Shown here: positions 23,342 to 33,775 of the stretch, piece after piece | Layout: every line of letters begins with the position of its first letter | Position numbering within the stretch: the first letter of the stretch is position 1 | Source of the DNA: Pseudorasbora parva | Lineage: Eukaryota > Chordata > Actinopteri > Cypriniformes > Gobionidae | Assembly: GCF_024679245.1 (NCBI RefSeq) | Contig: NC_090183.1 | Location: 24,375,355 to 24,439,354 of the forward strand | Length of the DNA stretch: 64,000 bases | Direction of reading: 5' to 3' | Translations under genes and position numbers: made by a program | Notes under the pieces: generated by a model | Database searches by the model: none | What the model was told of the DNA's origin: nothing | Seen by the model: only the letters and a program-made list of their open reading frames with translations

Positions 23342-24132
23342 TAATAGGCATGTGCCAATATCAATTTTTCATGTTGCGAATAATTGCTGAAGTTTTATCA
23401 CGATATACGATATCACAATATTGTATTAATGCCAACAATGTTCTATCACTTTAATTCAGCGCTTCCAGCACAAAATAGACACGGTGTAGAAACGATCGAC
23501 GCGTTGCTGCAGACGGAAAAGCTCAAAAAGCTAAAAGTTTTTAGGAGCTAAAAGTTGTTGTAGCTCCTGGAAAGCACTGCCGGACCGCATCCGTGTGTAG
23601 TGAGAAAGCTGAAATCCGTTAACATTGGGACGTATAACAGGCGATCTATTTATGATCAAACTAGTTGCGTTACAGATCTAAGCAGTTCATAGTCATTTGT
23701 TGGACTACTACACAATAATAGAAAGACGTGTTTTATTGCTATTATCTCATCACATTTGAAGCGCCGCTAATGTGAATAGGTAGAGGAACATTTTATATTT
23801 TATGCATTGGGAATTTGGGATACACTAGCTGCCTGCTGGGGTGGCAATTGTCTTTATTTTGGGGTGGCAGTTGAAGAAACCCCAGCAGATCCGCCCCTGC
23901 CACTGTCATATTTTCTTACATTTTCGTTCGATATGTTGAGGTGATGATGTACTGGGTGTCCGCTGTGACTCGATTCGGGTGTGCGACAACGATGCTCAAC
24001 GTACGCATAATTGCCTCGATCCAAAAAAAAAAAAAAAAAAGGATAACGCAAAAGACAATTGTCTCGGGGGCCCCCTGGTATTCGGGGCCCTGGGCTGCAG
24101 CCCATGTTGCCCATTAGGATAACGCGCCCCTG
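23342..24132. mobile_element. hAT-type fragments
   Basis: TAGGCATGTGCCAATATCA at 23346 looks like the left end of a hAT MITE (continuing 'cacgatatacgatatcac'). GATCCGCCCCTG ends near 23898 and ATAACGCGCCCCTG ends at 24132; both look like right hAT termini (CAGGGGCG in reverse). Partner ends were not identified. An A-run occupies 24023-24040. Treat as overlapping fragments. Confidence 0.4.
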
Positions 24133-24191
24133 CAGTCAGACGTAGTGTTATTAGTGTACAGGCCACAAGATGTAACCCAATACAGAATGGA

Positions 24192-24429
24192 GATGATGCA
24201 AAAGATGCAGATGATGATGCAGAAGATGATGCAAAAGACGCAGATGATGATGCAGAGGGTGATGCAGAGGATGACGCAAAAGATGCAGATGATGATGCAG
24301 AAGGTGATGCAAAAGACATAGATGATGATGCAGAGGATGACGCAAAAGATGCAGATGATGATGCAGAAGGTGATGCAAAAGACATAGATGATGATGCAGA
24401 GGATGACGCAAAAGATGCAGATGGAGATA
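24192..24429 (+). repeat. acidic-coding minisatellite, 66-bp higher-order period
   Basis: Built from variants of GATGATGCAGAAGGTGATGC; the GACATA marker recurs at 24315 and 24381, giving a 66-bp (22-codon) unit. The period is a multiple of three and the plus frame never breaks, consistent with expansion inside a coding exon. Confidence 0.8.
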
Positions 24430-24593
24430 TCCAATGGGTACCTATGGCTACATTTTTAGTTAGTGTTGCATACACTAAATAATAATAACATTAATATATA
24501 TATATATTTTTTTTTTACAGATTTCCTGTGACCACTGTGGGCGCTGGTTCCACATGAAGTGTGTGGGCGATCCATCCACAGAAGACGAATACA

Positions 24594-25854
24594 CAGGGGC
24601 GTAGCCATCTTTTCAGAAGTGAGGGGGAAAGAAATGTTGTAATACCATTTTTTTTTTTTTTGGACCAATATAATTTATCGCATCTCTTGCTTTTAATTGG
24701 GCAAGATATCAAAATACACTGCTGAACAATAACCACTAATTATTAATATATATAATATTATTCTATTTTTTATGCCAATTTTATGATTGGTTTATATAAT
24801 ACAATCAACACACATTTATGATTATTATCAGTTGTGCTGCTTTAGTGCTGCTTAATTTTTGTGGAAACCATCTAAACATTTGTGGTAAAATTAAAAAAAG
24901 ATTGAAATTAATACTTTTGTTGATCAGACATGCATTATATTGATCACAAGTGATATTTTTAATATTACAAAAGATAATAATTTATTTAATGAATGCAAAT
25001 AAATGCTGTCCATTGAACTTTCTATTCATTAAAGAATCCTGAAAAATAACATGTAGGCTATCATGGTTTCCACAACATTTTTAAGCAGCACAACCGTTTT
25101 CAACACAGATAATAATTATAAATGTTTCTTGATTATAAAATCATTATGAGAATGATTAGAGAAGGATCATGTGACACTGAAGACTGAAGTAATGATGATA
25201 AATTCAGCTTTGATCACAGGAATAAATTACTATATATTCACATAGGAAAAAAGCTGTTTTAATTTGTAATATTTCAAAATATTACTGTTTTAACTATTTT
25301 TGATTACATAAATGCAGCCTTGGTGAGCAGAAGATACTATACATTAAAAGCTGCATTATTCATATGATAGCCTACCTACTTTATGGTCAATAAATAGCCT
25401 ACATTGAGATGACTTGAAAAACACACATAAAGCATATATTGTCGCAATCGTCTGATTGTCGTCACGTTTCATAACTCATAACGATTGTTCTCCTTCAGCT
25501 GCAGCTCCTGCGTGACTGGATATTACCTCTTTTCCACTTTTGGACTTTATGTGAGAGAGCGCCCTTCTCATATTTAGATTCGAAAAAAATGACAGGTCAT
25601 GCATAGATAATTATTTATCTCTGAATTTTAAATCTTGATGTAGCTATTCTTGGTTTCTATGTAAATACACATGCCCGTGACCTCAAGAAGCGCGCTATCA
25701 ACCGAGATTAAAGAAAGCTGTTTTTAGCTGTTAACTTGCCCGCGCTTGCAGGTAACGCCGGTTAGAATCCCGATCGGACGGAGCGGGTTGACTAGGATCG
25801 GTGAGACCCAGTAAAAGTGAGGGGGACACGTCCCCCGCGTCATCTACGCCCATG
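24594..25854. mobile_element. hAT MITE with 8-bp target duplication
   Basis: Left end CAGGGGCGTAGCCATC and right end GTCATCTACGCCCATG are inverted repeats of the hAT pattern CAxGGGCGTAG. The octamer CGAATACA is duplicated at 24586-24593 and 25855-25862. 1261 bp, non-autonomous. A reverse-oriented fragment of the 22298 family is nested at about 24895-25350. Confidence 0.8.
24895..25350. mobile_element. nested reverse fragment of the 22298-type MITE
   Basis: Minus-strand reading gives the same ordered segments as 22298-22730 ('tgcatttatgtaatc', 'cttcagtgtcacatgatcc', 'gtgctgcttaa', 'aggattctttaatgaata'). It lies inside the hAT MITE and therefore inserted after it, or was carried by it. Confidence 0.55.
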
Positions 25855-25885
25855 CGAATACAAATGTGCTTCTTGCAGTAAATAA

Positions 25886-26198
25886 CTTGCAATAAATTGT
25901 TTTTGGAGTTTGTGTTTATTTTTCACTTTGGGTAAACCGTTACACCTGAAAATCAGTGTCTGAAAAAAAGCAGTATGTCTTTTCTTTCAAAATATAAAAT
26001 GTGACAAACACCTGTGAACATCTAACCACAGCCTTAGTAGACAATATATTGAAATCGATAATACATTTTAAAATTGGCAAGAAATAAGCTGGCAGCTGGA
26101 AACCCTCGCTTCTAAAAAGTAAAAAAAAAAAAAAAAAAAAACCTTTTTGAACCTTTTGGCTTCCCGTACATCCAATTGTGCTTAGTGCTCACATTGTC
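25886..26198. other. no feature recognised
   Basis: Noncoding; a poly(A) run lies near 26120-26142. Confidence 0.5.
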
Positions 26199-26313
26199 TG
26201 CGTCTCAATCAGCTCCCTAGTTCACTAGTCAGGGCACTGATCAGGACATAAGTCAATGGGCTGACTCTCTGATCAGTGCCCTCACAACTGAACTAGGGAG
26301 CTGATTGAGACGC
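26199..26313. mobile_element. 115-bp hairpin MITE
   Basis: GCGTCTCAATCAGCTCCCTA at the left and TAGGGAGCTGATTGAGACGC at the right are perfect inverted repeats. Pairing continues with gaps to CTGATCAG/CTGATCAG around a short centre. A transcript would fold into a long hairpin. No flanking duplication was recognised. Confidence 0.7.
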
Positions 26314-26997
<684 letters not shown>

Positions 26998-26999
26998 GT

Positions 27000-27416
27000 T
27001 TATGTACAACATTATGAGATAGAGATTCATTTTGTCAGGAACAGTGGAGACAGAGGCACACTTCCTCCTCCACTGTGATAAATACACCGCCCTAAGAGAC
27101 TCACTGTATGGGCAAATACAACACATTATCCCTGACTTCCAGTCACTACACCATCCCGAAAAACTGAAAGTCTTACTCGGTGAAGGACCTGCTACCACTT
27201 ATATAGCACAGCATATCTATAAATGCCACAAATTGAGATGTACTGAGTGAACACATCCTGATTAATAATATATGTATTGCTTATTATGTGTATATATAAA
27301 TGTGAATATGCTTTATGTATGTTTCTGTTTTGCTTTATGAAATGCTTTGGCAATATGTACCCATGTAGCCTATGTCATGCCAATAAAGCACAATTGAATT
27401 GAATTGAATTGAATTG
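27000..27416 (+). pseudogene. 5'-truncated LINE 3' end
   Basis: The open frame 27026-27250 (VETEAHFLLHCDKYTALRD...KCHKLRCTE, stop) has the E-x-x-H-F-L-L-x-C-x-x-Y pattern found just after the reverse transcriptase of fish non-LTR retrotransposons. A 3' UTR follows, with CAATAAAGCA and a terminal (AATTG)n tail at 27391-27416. The catalytic reverse transcriptase is absent, as usual for a 5'-truncated insertion, and the element abuts the CT repeat. The exact clade is not determinable here. Confidence 0.65.
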
Positions 27417-28321
27417 TCTGCATAAAGTGTTTCTAATATACCTTGTTCCTGTGTTTGTGAGTAACACATTGGCACTGCTGTGAAAGTGTTGTGCCAGGAG
27501 CTGGTATTTGTGAGAAGGGCAGTGCTGTTGGCTCTTGCTGAAATAATGGCTGGATTTTTCAGGCTTTTTTACCTTAAGGTTTCCCTGAGGAGTCCTGAGG
27601 CACTTCCTGCTTTGTCAATAACAGAATAGCAGACATCCAGTCTGTTTTGCACTTAGGTCAGTCCTGGCCACAGTTTGTGTCTCTTCTCTCTCCATGTGTC
27701 ATTCTCTTACTCACTCTTTCTTCTCTTAACCCTTAAATGGGCACAGTATAAACAAATGATTATTATTATTGGTAGGCTAATACTTTACAATGCAGTCTCA
27801 TTTGTTAATAGTTAATGTTAACTAAATGAGTCAACTTATGTTTGGTTCAGTATAATGTTTCTTTTGTTTCTTGCAGAGCAAGTACTGAACACAATCAAAT
27901 ATTAGTGTCATATTGATTTTTAAATATGTTGAAAAGGATAGTTTTGAGAGAGCTCTGATGAGGACAGTGATAATGGTATAAAATAAACTGAACCCTTCCA
28001 AGCTCCAAAAGGAAGCAAAATAGGCCTATGCATTATTGCATTCTTCTGTAGTTGTTAGTCTAATATCAGGAGAGTTTTTATTATCGTGACAGGCAGAGAT
28101 CCTTCCATGTTATAGAGCCGGGTCGCTAAAGACCTAAATATGTAATAATGATTGGTGAAACATTCATGCATTTACAGGTTAAGCTGACAGAGTTATAGTT
28201 TATTGTATTTGTTTATATAAATAAATTAATATTTTATATTTAGTTACATTTAATTATATTAACAGTCCAGCTTGCATAAAGGCCTGAAGTATGGTGAAAA
28301 AAACTATAAGTAATATTGGAT
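27417..28321. other. unassigned, with one short dispersed repeat
   Basis: 27427-27475 repeats the 14473-14531 tract (TTTCTAATATACCTTGTTCC). The rest is unassigned AT-rich sequence. Confidence 0.4.
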
Positions 28322-28645
28322 TCCAAGTGATCAAGTTGTAAGGGTTTCACCAGAGGTGGGCATGTAAGGAATGACGTACATTCCAAGTGATCGAGAGGGA
28401 GGGACGTTAACGAAGAAAGCTCTGGCTGTGCTTTGGATCACCACCTGACTGCTCATATCTTGCCTTCCTGGCTCCTCCCAGGTTCCCATCATCACCACCT
28501 TGGCTTCTCCTGCTGGTACCTGTTCCCGTCTCTGGTCCTTCACCAGCCCCTAGTCCACCTCCAGAAGTCTGAGTATTATTGGTTCAGTATTATCTTCCTT
28601 TTGTTTTCCTTTTGTTATTTGAGTTTGTTAATAAACACCATTTGA
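28322..28645 (+). other. possible retroelement or transcript 3' end
   Basis: A C/T-rich stretch is followed by TTTGTTATTTGAGTTTG and AATAAA at 28630-28635. TTCCAAGTGATC occurs twice (near 28320 and 28381). The pattern suggests a transcribed 3' end or an LTR-like segment, but there is no coding support. Confidence 0.25.
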
Positions 28646-29247
28646 AGATACAGTATCTTCCTCATCATGTTTACTGACCTGCACCTCACCTTGCACCTAG
28701 TGCTTTCATTCTCTTATATGTCGTCTATATTTTAAACACATTGTGGTAAAGATCATTTACATTTTTTGCTATATTTTTTCTCCAATGGCCCGTCAACTGT
28801 TGGGTACATTGTTATTGTTTGCAATATTTTTAAGATTTTATTTAAAATATATTTTAAATTGTAAATTAACCTGATATAACATGGTTGGTCGTTCAACAAA
28901 ATAACATGGTTTGTCAGACACGGCCTGCCATTGAAATAAGGCAAAATGGTGAAATTGTCAACTATGTTACTATGTCACTATGAAATTGTCAACTGTCCTT
29001 GTCAACTTTTAGGTTTTTTTTTACACTTTAAATATCCAGACTGGTGCTTCTGACATTATTTCAGGATATAGTTTACATCCATGTGGACTAGAGTTTTTCA
29101 TGACATTCTTAAATGAAAAAAATCTTTAATTGATTAATACAGTAATAGATTTATAATTTAAAAAAAAAATCTTGTCCCTTCGTGACCGTGCACATTTTTT
29201 TTACACAAATATCTACAAAAAAGTATTTTAAAATAATCATTATATGG
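28646..29247. other. no feature recognised
   Basis: AT-rich noncoding sequence. Confidence 0.5.
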
Positions 29248-29308
29248 ATGGATGCAGCTCAGTGCTATAGAGTGCATTATATATATGAGATCCTGGATTC
29301 CATCTCCA
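29248..29308 (+). pseudogene. tRNA-Ala-like pseudogene, unit 1
   Basis: GGATGCAGCTCAGTGCTATAG corresponds to the acceptor/D-arm (A box) of tRNA-Ala, and CCTGGATTC..CATCTCCA to the T-arm and 3' acceptor strand, with several bases of the T-loop region deleted. First of three related units spaced about 180 bp. Confidence 0.5.
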
Positions 29309-29428
29309 AGTGCTGTCAATGCTTTAATGCAATATTTTTGTCCATGCACCATAGAGTAATGGTCTCCCAACATGTATACATTTGGTGAAAATCTTTTTCA
29401 AACATACTGGGGAAAAAAATCCAAAAGA

Positions 29429-29502
29429 GAGGATGTAGATCAGTGGTAGTGTACATTGTATGACGGTATATTAGTTACTGAATTAAGTCCCCAGGATTTC
29501 TG
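29429..29502 (+). pseudogene. tRNA-Ala-like pseudogene, unit 2
   Basis: GAGGATGTAGATCAGTGGTAG matches the 5' half of tRNA-Ala closely; the anticodon arm is degenerate and the 3' half is AAGTCCCCAGGATTTCT. It starts 181 bp after unit 1. Confidence 0.5.
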
Positions 29503-29607
29503 TAAATACTGTAATGCAAGCCATGCACATTTGAGTATGTCTCCCAATATATAATTTGACTGGATTAAAAAGCACTTGCAAAATAGGAGAAAAAAAAAAG
29601 TGGCCAA

Positions 29608-29675
29608 CTGGAAGTAGCTCAGTTGTTAGGTGCATGCTTTGCTTGTGAGCCTGGGTTCAGTCCCCAGCATCTCCA
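29608..29675 (+). pseudogene. tRNA-Ala(TGC)-like pseudogene, unit 3
   Basis: The best preserved unit: TAGCTCAGTTGTTAGG (A box), CATGCTTTGCTTGTG anticodon arm with anticodon TGC, perfect T-stem CTGGG/CCCAG around TTCAGTC, then CATCTCCA as in tRNA-Ala. The acceptor stem is mispaired at positions 1, 2 and 6, so it is unlikely to be a working tRNA; it could also be the head of a tRNA-derived SINE. Confidence 0.6.
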
Positions 29676-31138
29676 AGAACTGTTACTTAATGTATCCTAG
29701 AGCATATATAAGCCATAACTGTGTCTATATTTGCTATAACCTACATAAATGCCTCAATAGTTTTCATATGAATATTATTGTAATAGCACTTTACACCACA
29801 CTACAGCTAAATTACCACGGGAGCATTTCACGTCAGTTGCTCTGTTAAGATCATTCTTGTCTTAATGAAAAAAGAAAGGAGAAACTGGGGCTGGAGGCTG
29901 TTTATCCATTTATGCTGTCAGAAAGTGCAGATCTCTTTAACCTCCCTCTACTGTAGGATCGATAACGTTCCAGAGACTTTACCATTTGTAGATCACATAA
30001 ACAGCTCAGAGAAAACCCAGACCTGAAGGCCAGCATTCAACTTGGCCTTACTGAGACATTTGTATCTATTTGCTCTTGAACATGTCAAATGGTTGGACTG
30101 TGATATAAATGATCTCTTAACAATTCCACAATAGGTTTTCACGAAAATCATATTGTTTTGATTATCCAAATGTAAACAATCCCCTACCAGCCTCTTATTG
30201 AACTTCATCTGGAGTGCAAACTAAGTGAAGTTCTTCCCCAAATAAGGCAAGAGTAAAATAAATACAATGTTAAATCCAGAACCATTTATTTAGAGTGAAC
30301 TTTTTGTTTATGCTACCATCTGTAACCATGTTTTCTTTTATGCTTATATACGGTTGAGGTATCTTATCGTATAGTGGAGCACAGCTGTGCAAGATACCAT
30401 GGTTTGCTATGAAAAACGCATTACATAAATGTGTCGAATCAACCTTCAAATGTATAATTTATTTGCCATCTGAGAGTGTTATGAATGAGCACTCCAAGGT
30501 TTAACTTAAGTTGTTTGAAAAAAAAGTCACCCATTTGAGTGTTAAAACTTCCAAGTATGACAATATGTTATATAATGGTCCATGAAAATAAGGAGGGGGG
30601 AGGGGGATTGGGGTCCACTAGCACCTCATTGGTTGTTTAAATCAAGGGCTCTTATTGACATTGTGTTCTATGGCCTGCACAGGTGGCAAACTGTTGTACA
30701 AACACCTCACAATGAGAGAAACACATTTTGATTAGTAATGCTTTCAGCAGCTGGTTTGTCCATCTGCACATTTTTGTCGCAACATTCTTTTCAAGATATT
30801 TTTGCAGCATTGACTTGTACACAAGGGTATTTTCCTATAACTAGAAGCCAGTTAATGTTCTGTTCCTGTATTCAAAAGGATGATTTTACCATTATTATTA
30901 CAGGTAGTCATATGGGTGAAGAAGTCATCCTTCTGCATTCAGGAACTGGTTTTACATTGTATTATAGTGCAATGTATTTTTCCACCACTGTTTATCAGGC
31001 TACCTGATCCTCTTTTAAATGTCTGGAACTTTAACCCACACACAAAAAATAACCAATTGGACAAATTCATTAAAAAAACAAATTAAATTTAATTAAGTTG
31101 ATCCAACTCAATTTGGGCCAATGTAATTAAGTTTGAAA
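29676..31138. other. no feature recognised
   Basis: Noncoding. The ~110 bp after tRNA-like unit 3 continue that unit's tail. A purine-rich GGAGGGGGGAGGGGG tract lies at about 30593-30607. Confidence 0.45.
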
Positions 31139-31314
31139 TTGAAACACTCAGTTTCAGTCAATCTCATGTCAATCTTGAGTAGGCCTAGAGTAGTATTAAT
31201 TGAATCCTTGTGGGCGGAGCTAAAGAATGATGAGTGCACGCAGCTACTGCGTTGGGTGTCTGAAAGCTGTGACATCCTCAAACATGGAAAAGAAAAAGTT
31301 AGCCTAAATAAACC

Positions 31315-31401
31315 ATGGCTATCAATCAGATTCAACTATACATATATGATCCAGAATCTGATCCGAAGGCTGAAATTGAACAGCAGGAAGTCTCTGTGTT
31401 T
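31315..31401 (+). pseudogene. ballast-like exon, donor lost
   Basis: ATG and frame intact: MAINQIQLYIYDPESDPKAE, then IEQQEVSV. The middle Gln-rich block is shortened, and the TG|GTAAGT donor is replaced by a T-rich tract, so it cannot splice as in copy 1. Confidence 0.5.
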
Positions 31402-31794
31402 TTTTTGTTTTTTTGTTTTGTTTTTTTTGCTTAGGGGCAACATTTTACTCATGGTTTATTTGTCCATGATTTGGTTTATGGACTATTGTGTGCGACTAAA
31501 CGTTAGCAGTAGCAAGCGGAGCGGTTTTGCACATCAGACTAGTGATTACATAAGAAAACAATGGAAAAGTAGAGCATATTTAATGAAGAAGTACGCTTTG
31601 TGTAAAAAGCGTTTGTGTTTGGGGTGGTTTTACAATAAACAAACAGACACCTATAGTGGTCAGCCAAACAAATGTATTTAAAAACACACCATACATCACA
31701 TGCTCCATTGATAAATTAACTTTATATGTCACAATCGTGTTGTTTACTGATATGTTGTTAGCCAACAACGCAAAGAAAATTTAAAGCAGTTTTA

Positions 31795-31874
31795 CTCATT
31801 GTCTGCTTCCAAAGCACGACCGTAAACCTTTATTGCTTGGACCGCTCCATCAAAACACACTTCTTTGGTGACAT
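31795..31874 (-). pseudogene. THAP-type first exon, donor lost
   Basis: Starts with ATG at 31874 encoding MSPKKCVL, the same start as the THAP exon of copy 1 but retaining the first zinc cysteine. A frameshift follows; the alternative frame reads CFDGAVQAIKVYG. The donor GGTGAGT of copy 2 is AATGAGT here. Confidence 0.4.
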
Positions 31875-32713
31875 TGTTGATTTCGTGAAGTCCGGTGACT
31901 GCATGCAGTCAGCCTCCATAAAGCCGAGCAAAACGCGGGCGTGTGTGCATTTACTCTCTTGCTCTAGTCGTGTGCATGCCCTCCTGGGAGAAGAGCCCGT
32001 ACAAGGAAATTCCACCCCATTTTACATCACACAGACCCATGCTCGAAAAAAAACGCTCCAAAACTTGTGAGAAACCAGAAGGAGTATTTGTTGACACAGA
32101 ACTACTCAATCAAACATCCAACTTTTTTTTTTACTTTGTCCATGTTTAGGATGTGAATCCAAGTCTTGGAAAACTCAGTATGCATGAAACAGCATTTCAT
32201 CCCCCCTTTAAAAAAATCATGATACTTTAGCTCATTTTAATTAATTAAAATGAACAAGAGGCAAACAATTTTAAAGTGCAGGTGTTCTTCATCAAGCTAA
32301 TTAAACAATCAGAAAAACAAGGTTAAAGGTGCCCTAGAATGAAAAATTGAATTAACCGACGCATAGTTGAATAACAAGAGTTCAGTACATGGACATCACA
32401 TACAGTGAGTCTCAAACATCATTATTTCCTCCATATGTAAATCTTGTTTGTAAAAAACACCACGGAAAAACAGTCGATTCACGACATAACACCAACTGTG
32501 ACCCAATCGCTGGGGATCACTGATATGTACGCCCCCAGCATTTGTATACGGCAGCACATGCGTCACGCGAGGATAGCGAAAATGGCAGATCATGGAAATG
32601 ATGTTATGCTCCAGGTTGGCAGGGGACGTGGAGACTTTTCATACCCCTTCCACTGAACAAAACTGTCAACAGGCATGTTTCTCTATAACCGGATACCGCA
32701 ACAATTGAATTAA

Positions 32714-32826
32714 AAGTTGTTTGTTTGCTTGGCCCATTTCACCACGGACAGTTTTTCTAACCTGGACAATAGCAGGCTTCTCTCAGCTTCTAATACTGGA
32801 GAAGCGGCAATTCAAACTATATCCCC
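32714..32826 (+). pseudogene. THAP zinc-finger second half
   Basis: The frame KLFVCLAHFTTDSFSNL, then a 20-residue stretch ending AAIQTISP, stops at donor CCCC|GTGAGC. VC-x2-HFT-x-D-x-F-x-N is the diagnostic C-x2-H half of a THAP domain and AAIQTI occupies the AVPTI position. A TAA precedes the frame directly, so the first Cys pair and initiator are missing in this copy. Confidence 0.5.
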
Positions 32827-33417
32827 GTGAGCAGTAAGTAGTGATTTTATCCTCTTATTGACTGTCTAAACAATTTCTGATTAAACTGAAAGTTTCTTAG
32901 CGAGACAACATTAACGACAATATCCCCTTGTTGTCTAGATCCAATGCAAGATGCTAGTACAGTAACAATAGGAAACTCCAAGTAGTATCAGTATGACAAA
33001 TGTCAAAGTTAATATTATTTCCTGCCAGTGTTGTCATACAAATCTATAAAATACAACCATAGATACAAATGGCAATCCCGTTTGTCGGATAGAATTATAA
33101 TTTAGCCTATATATTTTCATCAACAACACATAAACTTGGTTTAGTTGCATATAGATCGCTCACTTGATCCTTCTAGCTAACGTCATCACCACTTATGTTG
33201 AAACGGTAGTAATTTGACAAGGCATCGTCAATTCAAAGTGAAGAAGCATTGTAAAATCAAAAGATAACACATTACAGTGATTCAAATATTTTTTAAATGC
33301 TAAAAACAAAGTTGATGATATGAGTTAACGTGTAAAGTTAATGTTATATGCTAGTTCACGTGTAGGCTTAATGGTAGGTAGTATGTTTTGCTGGTCTTAC
33401 TAAAAATAAAGACTTAC

Positions 33418-33524
33418 CCCTCAAAAGCATCCATTTCCAATCTCAAACCAATTGGTTGTTCCTCCAAATCTTTATCTTCTTCAGAAACAGGATCAAATAT
33501 AAGGTTGGTGCATAGTCTCTCCAT
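33418..33524 (-). pseudogene. ballast-associated acidic first exon
   Basis: From ATG at 33524: MERLCTNLIFDPVSEEDKD, then LEEQPIGLRLEMDAFE, 35 codons plus two bases, ending GG|GTAAGT. It is clean. Against the exon at 4765-4874 it shares the hydrophobic-I-(Y/F)-D-P-x-S core, acidic middle and R-L-E-x-D end, nearly the same length (107 vs 110 nt) and the same phase-2 GTAAGT donor. A T-to-G change would explain Gly in place of the Trp codon that the junction completes in copy 1. The second exon was not found. Confidence 0.5.
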
Positions 33525-33775
33525 GATTGACAGTATATGGTAGATGTGTTTCTGGTGAAACAGCCAATCAGACCCGAACTCCACATTAATATTAATGACC
33601 CTTCCAAATAAGGCAAAAACAGAGCATTACATCCTAGGGGACAATTTCTGGGGTTGTAAATGGACCTGTAAAACCGTATCTGGACAATTTTAAACCTTAT
33701 ATAAGTCATATACCCTATATGTAGCTATCAGGGAACAATTAAATATTGTTTCAACTCATTCTAGGCCACCTTTAA

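Larger units (their letters stand above)
24135..25885 (+). pseudogene. acidic-repeat plus C-terminal PHD-finger gene remnant, interrupted by a hAT MITE
   Basis: An open plus frame from 24135 (VRRSVISVQATRCNPIQNG) enters an Asp/Ala/Glu/Lys-rich repeat (24192-24429) and reaches DIQW at 24437. A phase-0 intron (GTACCT...TTTTTTACAG, 24438-24520) joins it to ISCDHCGRWFHMKCVG. The frame then reads TEDEY and is broken at 24593 by a 1261-bp insertion; after it, from 25863, it resumes as KCASCSK and stop. Removing the insert and one duplicated octamer restores the last four zinc ligands of a PHD finger (C-x2-C-x4-H-x2-C, then C-x2-C). The first Cys pair expected upstream is not seen in the repeat. Terminal PHD fingers occur in several transposase-derived proteins; the source gene is unknown. 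The 5' side is cut by a hAT end at 24132. Confidence 0.65.
31139..32208. mobile_element. Kolobok-like TTAA element, copy 3
   Basis: Left part GAAACACTCAGTTTCAGTCA (terminal G-run lost), right end GCATTTCATCCCCCCTTTAAA. Body collinear with copies 1 and 2. Carries the ballast-like exon 31315-31401 (plus) and the THAP-type exon 31795-31874 (minus). Confidence 0.65.
32327..33771. mobile_element. second TTAA family (AGGTGCCCTAGAATGA) with the same two-gene layout
   Basis: Ends AGGTGCCCTAGAATGA and TCATTCTAGGCCACCT are inverted repeats, flanked by TTAA at 32323-32326 and 33772-33775; 1445 bp. Termini are unrelated to the 4494 family. A plus-strand THAP-like exon (32714-32826) and a minus-strand acidic exon (33418-33524) face inward. 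No catalytic domain. Confidence 0.7.

Noticed and set aside
23996..24475. 159-codon minus frame rich in Ser-Ala
   Set aside because: Antisense of the acidic minisatellite; the plus frame connects to a PHD finger and is preferred.
29608..29675. Functional tRNA-Ala gene
   Set aside because: The acceptor stem has three mispairs and the D-stem one, so it is called a pseudogene.
31133..31681. 182-codon plus frame
   Set aside because: It starts at TTG, runs in a different frame from the ballast exon inside the TTAA element, and shows no domain.
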